From Candidatus Omnitrophota bacterium (lineage in GTDB: Bacteria > Omnitrophota > Gorgyraeia > Gygaellales > Profunditerraquicolaceae), in contig JAQTQG010000013.1 of NCBI GenBank assembly GCA_028712375.1, positions 1 through 37,445 of the forward strand: DNA of 37,445 nt. Direction: 5' to 3'. The translations under genes were made by a program, and so were the position numbers. The notes beneath the pieces are model-generated. The model saw only the letters and a program-made list of their open reading frames with translations. It made no database searches and was not told the DNA's origin. Positions 16,347-24,956 of this stretch are shown piece after piece (the first letter of the stretch is position 1; every line of letters begins with the position of its first letter).

Positions 16347-17201
16347 CTAGCTGCACTTCTTAAGCGCATCCGGAATCCGGCTGATAATGTCCGAAGCGAT
16401 TAATCCCATTTGCGTTTTATCAGATGCCGCCATATCCCCAGCTAAACCATGAATATGGGTTGCGTATTTTGCCGCACTAAAAGCATCCAGCCCTTGAGCT
16501 AAAAATGCTCCGGCAATACCGCTAAGCACATCTCCGCTTCCGGCAGTCGCCATCCCGGGATTACCGGTTTTATTTATATAAAATTTTCTATCCCCATCAG
16601 TGATAATACTTTGATGGCCCTTAAGAATAATTATACTATTATAATGTTTCGCGTACTTTTTCGCAACCAATTTCCTATTTTTATTTATATAATCAAGATC
16701 CACCCCAAAAAGCACTGCCATTTCCTTAGGGTGTGGAGTTAAAATAAATTCACCCTTATGTTGCTTGAGTATATTCAAATGCCGGCTAAGAGCGTTCAGC
16801 CCATCGGCATCAATTACCACAGGAAGAACGGATTCCTGAATAATCTTTCTTACTAAGGCGTAAGTTGATTTATGATTATCTAAACCGGGACCAATTATTA
16901 AAACATCAGAATTTTTGAGAAAGAACTTAATTTTAGGAAATGCCGCCAGGCTTAATGTCCCGGCCTTAGTTTCCGCTAATGGTAGAGAGATTACCTCTTT
17001 AATTTTATTTTTAATCAAGACCCGGTTAATACTAGCCGGCGTTCCTACTGTTACCAGCCCCGCACCGGAGCGTAAAGCCGCTTCTGCGCATAATAGAGCC
17101 GCTCCTGAAAATCTACTTGAGCCGGCCAAAATCAAAATTTTTCCGTAGTCTCCTTTATGCGAATCAACTTTTCTTCGTAACAACCGCATTGGCAACCGCA
17201 T
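16347..17201 (-). CDS. nnrD: ADP/ATP-dependent NAD(P)H-hydrate dehydratase
   Basis: A repair enzyme that dehydrates the S form of damaged NAD(P)H hydrate. The 284 residues match the YjeF C-terminal (ribokinase-like) domain: KGDYGKILILAGSSRFSGAA near the N-terminus, VIDADGLNALS at mid-length, ILTPHPKEMA, and GNPGMATAGSGDVLSG with the catalytic aspartate. The epimerase half (NnrE), often fused in front, is missing. The start overlaps acpS by 38 bp; Met5 is an equally plausible start because the sequence ATGCGGTTG is repeated there. It closes the ftsH-folP-cdaA-pdxJ-acpS chain. Confidence 0.9.
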   Translation of the reverse strand: MRLPMRLLRRKVDSHKGDYGKILILAGSSRFSGAALLCAEAALRSGAGLVTVGTPASINRVLIKNKIKEVISLPLAETKAGTLSLAAFPKIKFFLKNSDVLIIGPGLDNHKSTYALVRKIIQESVLPVVIDADGLNALSRHLNILKQHKGEFILTPHPKEMAVLFGVDLDYINKNRKLVAKKYAKHYNSIIILKGHQSIITDGDRKFYINKTGNPGMATAGSGDVLSGIAGAFLAQGLDAFSAAKYATHIHGLAGDMAASDKTQMGLIASDIISRIPDALKKCS

Positions 17202-17520
17202 AGTTTTTTACATGTGAAATAGAAATACATACATCAATACTTTTGCCCCGGCCATTTAAAAATAAACAAACCGGCTTTCCTTCTTGATCGTTATGTATTT
17301 GGATATCCTGCCAGGAAAGCTGGTTATCCCCGACCGCTTTAAAAATTGCTTCTTTAGCAGCAAACCTGCCGGCTAAATGCTGATAAAATGATGTTTTAGT
17401 TTTCGCGTTTTTTATTTCGGCTGGAGTAAAAACACGTTTTAGAAAATCTTCCCCCCATTTTTCCACTGCTTGGCGAATACGCCTTACTTCGGTAATATCC
17501 ACCCCCGTCCCAATAATCAT
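17164..17520 (-). CDS. acpS: Holo-[acyl-carrier-protein] synthase
   Basis: It transfers the 4'-phosphopantetheine arm from CoA to acyl carrier protein. At 118 residues it has the usual trimeric AcpS length. The magnesium-binding signatures are both present: GTGVDITEVRRI with Asp8, and GRFAAKEAIFKA with Glu57. VCISISHVKNYAVANAVV closes the fold. Its stop overlaps nnrD and its start overlaps the pdxJ stop by one base, a coupling common for the pdxJ-acpS pair in many bacteria. Confidence 0.96.
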   Translation of the reverse strand: MIIGTGVDITEVRRIRQAVEKWGEDFLKRVFTPAEIKNAKTKTSFYQHLAGRFAAKEAIFKAVGDNQLSWQDIQIHNDQEGKPVCLFLNGRGKSIDVCISISHVKNYAVANAVVTKKS

Positions 17521-18233
17521 TATTCGATCAACTCCCGCATTTCCTTAACTGCAGAAAACAACCCGACATATAAAGCTTTGCAAATAATCGCATAACCAAT
17601 GTTAAGCTCCTCTATTCCCTTAATTTGAGCGATCCGTTTAACATTAGCGTAATCAAGCCCATGGCCGGCACAAACAGTTAACCCCCGGGCCTGCGCATAA
17701 TCCACCGCGTATTTAATTTGTTTGAAGAATTTTTCCGCCTGCCGGAAATTTTTGGCTAAGGCATACCTGCCGGTATGAAATTCAACAATACTGGCGTTAC
17801 TTTCTTTTGCGGCATCAACCTGTTTTTTCTCCGGGTCAATAAATAAACTTACCTGTATAGCGGATTTTTTTAATTTTTTCACAGCCGCAGAAACGTTTTT
17901 GAGATTACCTGATACATTCAATCCGCCCTCAGTAGTCAATTCTTCCCTTTTTTCCGGTACTAAAGTTGACTGATAAGGTTTAATTTTGCAGGCAATTTTT
18001 AAAATTTCCGGAGCGATGGACATCTCAAGATTAAGCCTGGTTGTAATCTTTTTGCTCAAAAGGTAAATATCTTTATCCTGAATATGCCGGCGGTCTTCCC
18101 TTAAGTGCACGACAATGCTTTTTGCCCCGGCCTGTTCGGCTAAGAAAGCCGCATACACAGGATCCGGCAGTTTTCCACCGCGGGCCTGCCGCAAAGTTGC
18201 CACATGATCGATATTCACTCCCAATCTAGGCAT
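17520..18233 (-). CDS. pdxJ: Pyridoxine 5'-phosphate synthase
   Basis: It condenses 1-deoxyxylulose 5-phosphate with 3-amino-2-oxopropyl phosphate, the ring-closing step of the DXP-dependent vitamin B6 route. Family blocks are visible in order: GVNIDHVATLRQARGG at the N-terminus, VHLREDRRHIQD, EMSIAPEI, TLVPEKREELTTEGGL, and near the C-terminus AGHGLDYANV with ELNIGYAI. Length 237 is standard. It begins 8 bp after the short CdaR-like anchor ORF, the position where glmM or full cdaR stands in related gene orders. Confidence 0.96.
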   Translation of the reverse strand: MPRLGVNIDHVATLRQARGGKLPDPVYAAFLAEQAGAKSIVVHLREDRRHIQDKDIYLLSKKITTRLNLEMSIAPEILKIACKIKPYQSTLVPEKREELTTEGGLNVSGNLKNVSAAVKKLKKSAIQVSLFIDPEKKQVDAAKESNASIVEFHTGRYALAKNFRQAEKFFKQIKYAVDYAQARGLTVCAGHGLDYANVKRIAQIKGIEELNIGYAIICKALYVGLFSAVKEMRELIE

Positions 18234-18240
18234 AGCGTAG

Positions 18241-18369
18241 TTAAAATCTTTCTCCCCTTACGTAAAACCAAATAATAATTGCCAGAAAAAAAGAAATGAG
18301 TTTTAACCAAGGATGGGCGGAAATTAAGCGCGTAAAATATATACCAATGTTTTTCCGGTGCTTATTCAT
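18241..18369 (-). CDS. 42-residue CdaR/YbbR-like membrane anchor without YbbR domains
   Basis: A short frame from ATG 18369 to TAA 18241 encodes 42 residues. After a basic N-terminus (MNKHRKN) comes HPWLKLISFFLAIIIWFYV, then RGERF and stop. This matches the look of the N-terminal signal-anchor of CdaR/YbbR proteins (W-L-K-I-L-S-hydrophobic-W-x-Y-V). CdaR is the membrane partner of the diadenylate cyclase CdaA and is normally encoded just downstream of cdaA. Here the ORF overlaps the cdaA stop by 8 bp and ends 8 bp before pdxJ, but all extracytoplasmic YbbR domains are absent. It may be a functional micro-regulator or a remnant. Confidence 0.7.
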   Translation of the reverse strand: MNKHRKNIGIYFTRLISAHPWLKLISFFLAIIIWFYVRGERF

Positions 18370-19129
18370 TTTCTTTTGCCCTAAGTAATTCTTTTATTTT
18401 TGCTTCCAACTGCACTGGCCCAAGGTCTTTATAAAACTTTCTTTGATAAACAATAGAAATATCATGTCTTTCTTCGGAAACAACAATTAATATTGCATCG
18501 CTTTCCTCACTTAAGCCCAATGCCGCCCGATGCCGCGTGCCAAAAACCCTGCTTAATTCCTGGTTAACTGCCAGAGGAAAAATACATCCTGCAGCAGCAA
18601 TCCTGGCATGGCTAATAATCAAACCTCCGTCATGGAGCGGGTTATTTGGAGTAAAAATTGCCTCGATTAAATCCGCACAAACTCGAGAATCTACAGCTTC
18701 TCCACTCTGGATATAGGCGGCTAAAGAGTCGTCTTTTTCGATGGCAATTAAAGCTCCCAACCTGTTTTTAGCTAAATTTTCGCAACCATCCGCGATTTGC
18801 CTGCTTAACAATGCGATATCTTCATCTTTTAGATTATTTTTAAAAATTTGCCGCTTACCAATTTGAGCCAAGCCCATTCTTATTTCCGGATGGAATATAA
18901 TTAATATTCCGATAACAGATATACCGAAAAGTTTTTCGAATAACCAGCTTAACACCGAAAAATCAAATTTTTTAAAGATCAAAAAAGCAAGCAAAAGTAT
19001 GATAATGCCGCGCAAAGCCTGTAAGGCCCGGGTACCTTCAAAAAACAGCATAATTTGATAAATAAGAAACCAGAGGATAACAATTTCAATTCCCGGTTTC
19101 CAGTACAAAATTAAATTATTAATTAGCAT
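18362..19129 (-). CDS. cdaA: Diadenylate cyclase CdaA
   Basis: It makes cyclic di-AMP from two ATP. The N-terminus holds three hydrophobic helices (about residues 16-30, 40-53 and 66-80), as in membrane-bound CdaA. The DAC domain follows: the nucleotide motif LHDGGLII (DGG at 167-169, where DGA is usual) and GTRHRAALG (RHR at 199-201). Length 255 is close to that of known CdaA proteins. It overlaps folP by 11 bp and the short CdaR-like ORF by 8 bp. In many bacteria cdaA is followed by cdaR and glmM; here glmM is absent from the cluster. Function is confidently assigned; any effect of the A-to-G change in the DGA motif is unknown. Confidence 0.93.
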   Translation of the reverse strand: MLINNLILYWKPGIEIVILWFLIYQIMLFFEGTRALQALRGIIILLLAFLIFKKFDFSVLSWLFEKLFGISVIGILIIFHPEIRMGLAQIGKRQIFKNNLKDEDIALLSRQIADGCENLAKNRLGALIAIEKDDSLAAYIQSGEAVDSRVCADLIEAIFTPNNPLHDGGLIISHARIAAAGCIFPLAVNQELSRVFGTRHRAALGLSEESDAILIVVSEERHDISIVYQRKFYKDLGPVQLEAKIKELLRAKENE

Positions 19130-20324
19130 TTTTTATCGCTTCCACTATTTTTAAAGCCTGCTTTACTTCTTTTACATCATGCACCCGGACGATATTTGCT
19201 CCGCGTTCAGCTGCCATCACGCAAGCAGCCACAGTCCCGTTAACTCTATCCTCGGAATCCAGTTTTAAAACTTTAGTGAGAAAAGATTTTCTTGAAGGCC
19301 CAATAAGCAAGGGTTTGCCCAAAACCTTAAAATCCCTAAGATGCTCAATTATTTCAAAGTTGTGCGCGCATGTTTTACCAAATCCGATTCCAGGATCAAT
19401 AATTATTTTGTCTGGCTTAATCCCGCCTTCCTGGGCAGAGTTTATAGCGTTCTTTAGATAAATCGATATGTCACTAATCAGCGATCTGTAACGAATCTTT
19501 TTTTGCATATTTTCAGGAATACCTAGCATATGCATGATTATTACCGCAGCTTTGCAGCGGGCGGCTATTTTAATCATCTGCTTATTCCTTAATCCGGAAA
19601 TATCATTGATAATTTGCGCGCCGGCATCCAAAGCCGCCCTGGCTACTTCAGGATTAGTAGTATCAATGGAAATAGGTGCGCTTATTTTTTTGGCTAATAA
19701 TTTTACGATGGGTTTAATCCGGCGCAATTCTTCCCGGGTACTTACAGCTTTTGCCCCCGGACGGCTGGATTGGCCGCCTAAATCAATAATACTTGCACCA
19801 TCAGCAATCATGCTTTGCGCTTTTTGCAAAGCTAAATCAGGATAATTATTGCTGAAATTACGGTATAAGCCATCAGAGCTAAAAGAATCAGGCGTTAAAT
19901 TAATAATCCCCATGATCTGCGTTCTATCGCCAAGCCCTAAAAAACCTTTTTTTAAAGGCACCACAAAATTATTTTTTGTAAAATTTTTAATGTTTTCTTT
20001 CAGTTCACCCGCGAATTTCTGCAAGCCGAAAGGTTGAATACTTAATTTTTTTACTAAAGCGTTAAACTGAGCCAATTCCCCCATTAAAAGAATGCCGGTT
20101 TTTTTGGTTTTTCCGGTAAGCGCCCCTCTGGCAATTGCCGCATCTGCCCCCAAAGAAAGCATCTCCTGCTTAAGAATATTGGCTGCGATATTATTGACGG
20201 TTTCAACCCGGATTAAAAATGCTGTTGCTTTGGGCAGCATGATTTTGGCTCCATAAGGATCAACGCCAATTTCCTGCATGATTGCTTTTACTTCTTCAGA
20301 ACTGTTAAAATTAAAAATACGCAT
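19119..20324 (-). CDS. folP: Dihydropteroate synthase with N-terminal extension
   Basis: It condenses p-aminobenzoate with dihydropterin pyrophosphate in folate synthesis. The catalytic barrel starts at about residue 135: TQIMGIINLTPDSFSSDG, then IDLGGQSSRPGA, SIDTT, INDISG and IIDPGIGFGKT, ending with RVHDV. The total of 401 residues is about 130 more than classic FolP. The extra N-terminal part (MLPKATAFLIRVETVNNIAA and GALTGKTKKTGILLMG) is a compact domain seen in front of some DHPS proteins from anaerobes; its role is unknown. The gene lies between ftsH and cdaA, overlapping cdaA by 11 bp. Folate supply also fits the neighbouring methyl-tetrahydrofolate-using acsE. Confidence 0.92.
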   Translation of the reverse strand: MRIFNFNSSEEVKAIMQEIGVDPYGAKIMLPKATAFLIRVETVNNIAANILKQEMLSLGADAAIARGALTGKTKKTGILLMGELAQFNALVKKLSIQPFGLQKFAGELKENIKNFTKNNFVVPLKKGFLGLGDRTQIMGIINLTPDSFSSDGLYRNFSNNYPDLALQKAQSMIADGASIIDLGGQSSRPGAKAVSTREELRRIKPIVKLLAKKISAPISIDTTNPEVARAALDAGAQIINDISGLRNKQMIKIAARCKAAVIIMHMLGIPENMQKKIRYRSLISDISIYLKNAINSAQEGGIKPDKIIIDPGIGFGKTCAHNFEIIEHLRDFKVLGKPLLIGPSRKSFLTKVLKLDSEDRVNGTVAACVMAAERGANIVRVHDVKEVKQALKIVEAIKNAN

Positions 20325-20363
20325 CTGTCTATCCGTTAAAGGATTAAATTAGCTGGCGTAAAA

Positions 20364-22220
20364 TCAGGCCAAGTCGGTTTTTTCAATCCCCAGTATTTTT
20401 TTCACTTCTTCCCCGCTTAAGACCTCTTTTTCTAAAAGCGAATCGGAAAGAAGTTTTAATTTATCCCGGCTGCCTTTTAATATTTCTTTAGCCTTAATAT
20501 AGGCATCATCGGTTATTTGTTTTACTTCTTCATCAATAATATGCGCAGTCTGTTCGCTATAGTTTTTTTCTTCCATGATATCCCGGCCAAGAAACACTAA
20601 CCCTTCTCTTCTACCTAAAGTTAAATTTCCCAGCTTCTCAGACATCCCGAATTGCGTAACCATGCGCCTGGCCATGCTGGTAGCTACCTCTAAATCATTT
20701 TGCGCTCCAGTAGTAACTTCGTTTAGATTTAACTCTTCAGAAGCCCTCCCGCCTAAAATCATAGTAATTTCAGCGAGCAATTCTTTTTTTGTCCAATAAT
20801 GCCGGTCTTCCAATGGCGGAGTAAAAGTATAACCTCCCGCTAATCCCCGCGGGATAATAGAAACTTTTTTAAGAGGATTAACCTCTGGTAATAATAAAGA
20901 AAGTAACGCATGCCCGGATTCATGCAAAGCGGTGATTTCCTTTTCTTTTTTAGACATAATGTGGCTCTTTTTCTCCGGCCCCATTAATACTCTTTCCACT
21001 GATTTATCTAAATCCGCCTCTTCCACCGCTTCTTTATTGTTACGGGCAGCCATTAGCGCTGCTTCATTGCAAAGATTAGCTAAATCTGCCCCGGAAAAAC
21101 CCGGAGTTTGACTGGCTACAGATTTTAAATTAACTGATTCGGCAAGCTTGATTTTACGTGTATGCACTTTCAGGATTTCTTCACGCCCTTTAATATCCGG
21201 CAAGTTAATAATAATCGTACGGTCGAATCTTCCCGGGCGAAGCAGCGCCGGATCCAATGTATCCGGCCGGTTAGTAGCGGCAATCAGAATAATGCCTTGC
21301 TGGCCGTCAAAACCGTCCATTTCCACTAATAACTGATTAAGAGTCTGCTCACGCTCATCATTGCCTCCTCCAATCCCGGAGAAACGCAAACGGCCTACGG
21401 CATCAATTTCGTCAATAAAAATGATTGCGCCTTTTCCTGAAACAATACCGGCTTTGCGCCCCTGGTCAAATAAATCCCTGACCCGGCTGGCTCCCACACC
21501 CACAAACATCTCCACAAAATTAGACCCGGAAATGCTAAAGAACGGAACACCGGCTTCTCCGGCAACCGCGCGGGCAATTAATGTTTTACCGCATCCCGGA
21601 GGGCCGACCAGGAGAACTCCTTTTGGAATTTTACCGCCTAATTTTTGAAATTTTTTAGGCTCTTTAAGAAATTCAATTACTTCCTTCAATTCCTCTTTTG
21701 CTTCATCAACCCCCGCCACATCGTCAAAAGTAGCCTTTTCATTATTACTTTGGATTTTAGATTTAACCTTATTGAAAGACATGATTCTGCTGCCTAGCTG
21801 TTCTCCGCGGGCGGCCATCATCCACCAGAAAAAAATAAGTATTAAAATCGGGGCTAAGCTATAAAATAAATTAAGCCAAAATGTCCGCGCCGGCTGAATC
21901 TCAAAATTCTTTAAATTTTGGCGCATCAAAGCAAGCATCTCCGGGTCATTATCAGGAATGTTGACAAAGAATTTTGAATTATCCGCGAAATCACCCTGCA
22001 GCTTATTTTCAATCTTAATAACTTTGCTTATTTTATCAGGAGTATTTTTTAAAACCTGGTAAAATTGGCTATAAGTGATTTCTTTGGGAACGCCTGATAC
22101 GGGAATATTATTAAAAGTATTCACGAGCATAATCAGAAAAAAGAAAAACAATAACCAGCCAAAAGGAAAACGCTTTATCGTATTGATTTTGTTGGGTTTA
22201 GGATTTTTTTCTTTGGACAT
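20364..22220 (-). CDS. ftsH: ATP-dependent zinc metalloprotease FtsH
   Basis: A membrane-anchored AAA+ protease that degrades damaged membrane proteins and regulators. Membrane helices lie at about residues 19-37 and 113-136, with a periplasmic segment between them. The AAA module has Walker A GPPGCGKT (206-213), Walker B IIFIDEID, and the second region of homology [19 protein letters not shown]. The zinc motif is HESGH at 433-437. Length 618 is typical. GGAG precedes the ATG. A strong promoter lies about 100-130 bp upstream, and folP follows 39 bp downstream. Confidence 0.97.
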   Translation of the reverse strand: MSKEKNPKPNKINTIKRFPFGWLLFFFFLIMLVNTFNNIPVSGVPKEITYSQFYQVLKNTPDKISKVIKIENKLQGDFADNSKFFVNIPDNDPEMLALMRQNLKNFEIQPARTFWLNLFYSLAPILILIFFWWMMAARGEQLGSRIMSFNKVKSKIQSNNEKATFDDVAGVDEAKEELKEVIEFLKEPKKFQKLGGKIPKGVLLVGPPGCGKTLIARAVAGEAGVPFFSISGSNFVEMFVGVGASRVRDLFDQGRKAGIVSGKGAIIFIDEIDAVGRLRFSGIGGGNDEREQTLNQLLVEMDGFDGQQGIILIAATNRPDTLDPALLRPGRFDRTIIINLPDIKGREEILKVHTRKIKLAESVNLKSVASQTPGFSGADLANLCNEAALMAARNNKEAVEEADLDKSVERVLMGPEKKSHIMSKKEKEITALHESGHALLSLLLPEVNPLKKVSIIPRGLAGGYTFTPPLEDRHYWTKKELLAEITMILGGRASEELNLNEVTTGAQNDLEVATSMARRMVTQFGMSEKLGNLTLGRREGLVFLGRDIMEEKNYSEQTAHIIDEEVKQITDDAYIKAKEILKGSRDKLKLLSDSLLEKEVLSGEEVKKILGIEKTDLA

Positions 22221-22320
22221 TCTATTTCTCCGGGTTCAAGGAAATCACTTAAAGCGACTCCGTGATAATTAAATAAATAATCCGCTTTTGCTTATAGCGA
22301 AGTAAAAAGTTAGAATAAAT

Positions 22321-22349
22321 ATTATATCCTTAAAAATGCTTGTAATCAA
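22321..22349 (-). promoter_or_regulatory. Sigma70-type promoter for the ftsH-nnrD operon
   Basis: On the minus strand TTGATT (22344-22349) and a perfect TATAAT (22321-22326) are separated by 17 bp. Transcription would start near 22314 and leave a leader of about 95 nt before the ftsH ATG. It sits in the 142-bp gap downstream of tilS, so ftsH need not depend on tilS transcription. Confidence 0.75.
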
Positions 22350-22362
22350 GTATTTTATACTT

Positions 22363-23325
22363 TTAGTGTTTAAAAAAAAACAGGCTGTTGCGGGTTTTTT
22401 TTATGCTGACCCCTTTAGGCAGGTCAACGATTGAATCTATCGGCCGGGTAAAGATTAAATCTTCAAGCTCCTTTATATGTTGAAAAGTTATCCTGCGCGT
22501 CCCCCCCTGGAGGAATGCTATGCTTTGACGCAACTTAAGGCGGAGGATAGCTGGGTGCAATTTTGCTAATTTTTTGATATTAAGCCTCAAAGGATTGCCT
22601 TTTAAAACGCGCCTAGCAACCTGATCTAGATATTCATAATCATAAGAAACGCTTTCCGCTAAACCGGCTAATACGCTTAAAATATTAGGGTTATACTTGC
22701 CTCTAAGAAAAGGGATTAAATCGTGGCGGATCTTATTACGAAAGAAAATATCTTCACGATTGGTTGAATCAATACATGGTTTTATGCCTTTTCTTTTTAA
22801 GTATTGATCAATTTGGCTGCGCGGAGTTTCAAGCAGCGGGCGTATAAAAAGCGTACCACGGATATTTCTTTTAGCGGATATCCCGGACAAACCGGATAAA
22901 CCTGTGCCGCGCAACAGGCGCATTAACACTGTTTCTGCCTGGTCATTAAGATTGTGCCCCAAAGCAACCTTGTCTGCCTTGACTAGTTTGGCAGTTTGAA
23001 TAAAAAATTTTAACCTTTCTTCCCGGAAAAATTCTTCCAAAGAACCTTTTCTTTTTGCTTCTGCCAAAGGCAGGCGTTTTATTGTCACGGGGAGATTAAG
23101 CTTCTGGCCCCAACTTTTCACAAAAAGAGCATCCAGCCCGGAATCTTTACGGAAACCATGGTCCAGGTGCGCTACATGCAAAGCTAATTTCAGTTTAGAT
23201 TGTAAACTAAAGAGTTTTAAAAGCAGCGCCAGGGAATCCGGGCCGCCGGAAACAGCGACTAAAATTTTGTCTTTCGGTTGGATTAAAGAATATCTGGCGA
23301 TTGTTTTCATAATTTGATTTGTCAT
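22363..23325 (-). CDS. tilS: tRNA(Ile)-lysidine synthase
   Basis: It converts cytidine 34 of the CAU-anticodon tRNA-Ile to lysidine, so that AUA is read as isoleucine. The PP-loop ATP motif SGGPDS is at residues 26-31. ALGHNLNDQAETVLMRLLRGTGLSGL is the family's tRNA/ATP-contacting region, and the IRPLLETPRSQIDQYL segment follows. The C-terminal part (residues about 215-320) is shorter than in E. coli TilS and matches the compact type. The tilS-ftsH order is conserved in many bacteria. A second in-frame ATG six codons in is a possible alternative start; neither has a strong ribosome-binding site. Confidence 0.95.
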   Translation of the reverse strand: MTNQIMKTIARYSLIQPKDKILVAVSGGPDSLALLLKLFSLQSKLKLALHVAHLDHGFRKDSGLDALFVKSWGQKLNLPVTIKRLPLAEAKRKGSLEEFFREERLKFFIQTAKLVKADKVALGHNLNDQAETVLMRLLRGTGLSGLSGISAKRNIRGTLFIRPLLETPRSQIDQYLKRKGIKPCIDSTNREDIFFRNKIRHDLIPFLRGKYNPNILSVLAGLAESVSYDYEYLDQVARRVLKGNPLRLNIKKLAKLHPAILRLKLRQSIAFLQGGTRRITFQHIKELEDLIFTRPIDSIVDLPKGVSIKKTRNSLFFFKH

Positions 23326-23416
23326 GCATTTATTTTATCATAAAACATACAAAATGTGCAGCCGATTTTCTTTGTCAAATTTAAAATAACTGCCAACTGA
23401 AAAAATTATGCGCTTT

Positions 23417-23445
23417 TTGAAATTAAATAATAATTTTAGTAAATT
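23417..23445 (+). promoter_or_regulatory. Possible promoter of the flippase gene
   Basis: TTGAAA (23417-23422) and TAAATT (23440-23445) with a 17-bp spacer on the plus strand. Transcription would begin near 23452, just past the TTG at 23451 and about 35 bases before ATG 23487. This is a reason to prefer the ATG. Confidence 0.45.
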
Positions 23446-23486
23446 CCAGGTTGACTTTATTACCTAAAAAGAGTAAATTAATTTAC

Positions 23487-24758
23487 ATGGCAGCAAAAAT
23501 TATCACCCATAAAGAAAGAAAAATCGTCTTAGGAAATTTCATCTCCTTAACTACCCTGCAAGGTATTAGCTATATCCTGCCCTTAATTGTCCTTCCTTAT
23601 CTTATCCGGGTTATTGGAATTGAAAAATTCGGCTTAATTGCCTTTGCGCAAAGCCTGGTACAATATTTTATGATCCTTACAGATTATGGGTTCAGCTTGT
23701 CAGCAACCCGCACCATCTCTCTCATCGGAGAACATAAAAAAAAGACCAGCGCTTTATTTTCATCAGTTATGACAGTTAAATTTATTTTTGCAGCAGCAAG
23801 TTTTATAATCCTCTGTATTATTTTATACCTCATCCCAAAATTTAAAGTTGGCTGGCCGGTTTACATTTTATCTTTCGGCACGGTTATCGGCAGCACACTG
23901 TTTCCTGTCTGGTTCTTCCAAGGCAAAGAAAAAATGAGCTATATTGCTATAGTAAATGTGGTTAGCGGGATACTTTATGCAGTCTGTATCTTTATGTTTG
24001 TGAACGGGCCCGAAAATTACCTGCTAGTGCCATTATTAGGGTCTGTTTTGTCTATAATCAGCGGAATTCTAGGCCTTTATATTGCGTTTAAAAAATTCCG
24101 GTTGGAATTTATTATACAAAAATATGCGGATATAAAAAAGGAAATTAAGACGGGTTGGGATATTTTTATTTCCATACTGGCGGTAAATGCCTATACTAAC
24201 AGCCGGGTTTTTGCTATAGGGCTATTAACAAATAATATTCTTACCGGCTATTATTCGTTGGCGGAAAAGATTGCTAATATTATTCAAACATTTCCGATGG
24301 ATTCATTTACTCGTGCGGTTTATCCCCGGATCAATAATGTCTTTGCAAAGAATAGGCAGCGCGCAATAGCCATAATGTACCGGATACAAGACGGTATAAC
24401 GCTGGGTTTTGTGATTAGTTTGCCGATTGCCTATTTTATTACACCCTGGATCATCGGCTTGGCTTGCGGAGTTGCTTATAAAGAAGTGGTATTTACTTTA
24501 AGGTTGTTATTGGCTGCGGTTTTTTTCGTAGGCGCGAATAACTTTAAGGTCCAATTCCTGCTGGTTTGCGGAAAACAGGATCTTTACGCTAAAATCCATA
24601 TTGCCGCCGCCCTCACCGGGTTACCGCTTATATTTATTTTAATCAATCAATTTTCTTATGTAGGGGCAGCGCTAGCCACAGTGTTGACTGAAGCGGGAGT
24701 TTTTATTGTTACGTCATTGATCGTGGAGAAGCTGACTAAGAAAATTGCCGAAAAATAG
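23487..24758 (+). CDS. Wzx-type polysaccharide flippase (MOP superfamily)
   Basis: A polytopic membrane protein of 423 residues from the chosen ATG. Hydrophobic helices run along nearly all its length. The N-terminal region VLGNFISLTTLQGISYILPL, then PYLIRVIGIEKFGLIAFAQS, is characteristic of Wzx/RfbX-like O-antigen and exopolysaccharide flippases. It would move undecaprenyl-linked repeat units across the inner membrane. A TTG at 23451 extends the frame by 12 codons but lacks a spaced ribosome-binding site and lies before the likely transcription start. It is the only plus-strand gene in the window and has no glycosyltransferase neighbours, so it looks like a single-gene insertion or a relic of a polysaccharide locus. 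Confidence 0.9.
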   Translation: MAAKIITHKERKIVLGNFISLTTLQGISYILPLIVLPYLIRVIGIEKFGLIAFAQSLVQYFMILTDYGFSLSATRTISLIGEHKKKTSALFSSVMTVKFIFAAASFIILCIILYLIPKFKVGWPVYILSFGTVIGSTLFPVWFFQGKEKMSYIAIVNVVSGILYAVCIFMFVNGPENYLLVPLLGSVLSIISGILGLYIAFKKFRLEFIIQKYADIKKEIKTGWDIFISILAVNAYTNSRVFAIGLLTNNILTGYYSLAEKIANIIQTFPMDSFTRAVYPRINNVFAKNRQRAIAIMYRIQDGITLGFVISLPIAYFITPWIIGLACGVAYKEVVFTLRLLLAAVFFVGANNFKVQFLLVCGKQDLYAKIHIAAALTGLPLIFILINQFSYVGAALATVLTEAGVFIVTSLIVEKLTKKIAEK

Positions 24759-24854
24759 CCGCTCTTTTATTTAGTTTCCGGCATAAATGATCTTCTGGAT
24801 GCTTCCGCCATAACCTGCAATAAACTTTGTCTTTTAAAAAATGCCTTCTACAAT

Positions 24855-24888
24855 AAAAAAGCAACCCATGGCTCTGGGTTGCTTTTTT
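24855..24888. terminator. Bidirectional intrinsic terminator
   Basis: An 8-bp stem GCAACCCA/TGGGTTGC with a 6-base loop is flanked by six A on the left and six T on the right, so a U-tract follows the stem on either strand. It can end flippase transcripts on the plus strand and tRNA-Met transcripts on the minus strand. Confidence 0.9.
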
Positions 24889-24893
24889 ATTTA

Positions 24894-24935
24894 AAAATGG
24901 CGGAGAGTGGCCCTGCTCCGCTATCGCTTCGCAGG
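24894..24935 (-). repeat. tRNA-Met 3'-end copy (17 bp) next to GA-type hairpin H6
   Basis: 24894-24910 exactly repeats 24953-24969, which carries the 3' end of tRNA-Met. One base further is a hairpin (24912-24935). On the minus strand it has a 5-bp lower stem CCTGC/GCAGG, a GAA/GGA purine internal loop, and an apical GC-GATA-GC. It is the same architecture as hairpins H1-H5, so a GA-type hairpin here sits between two copies of a tRNA end. Confidence 0.75.
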
Positions 24936-24956
24936 ACTGCCTCTCTGGACTTAAAA

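Noticed and set aside
16088-16369. 93-codon minus-strand frame over tRNA-Thr and tRNA-Tyr
   Set aside because: Most of it is tRNA-Thr and part of tRNA-Tyr read as protein (VERLFCKQRVGGSNPLVG-type tRNA translation).
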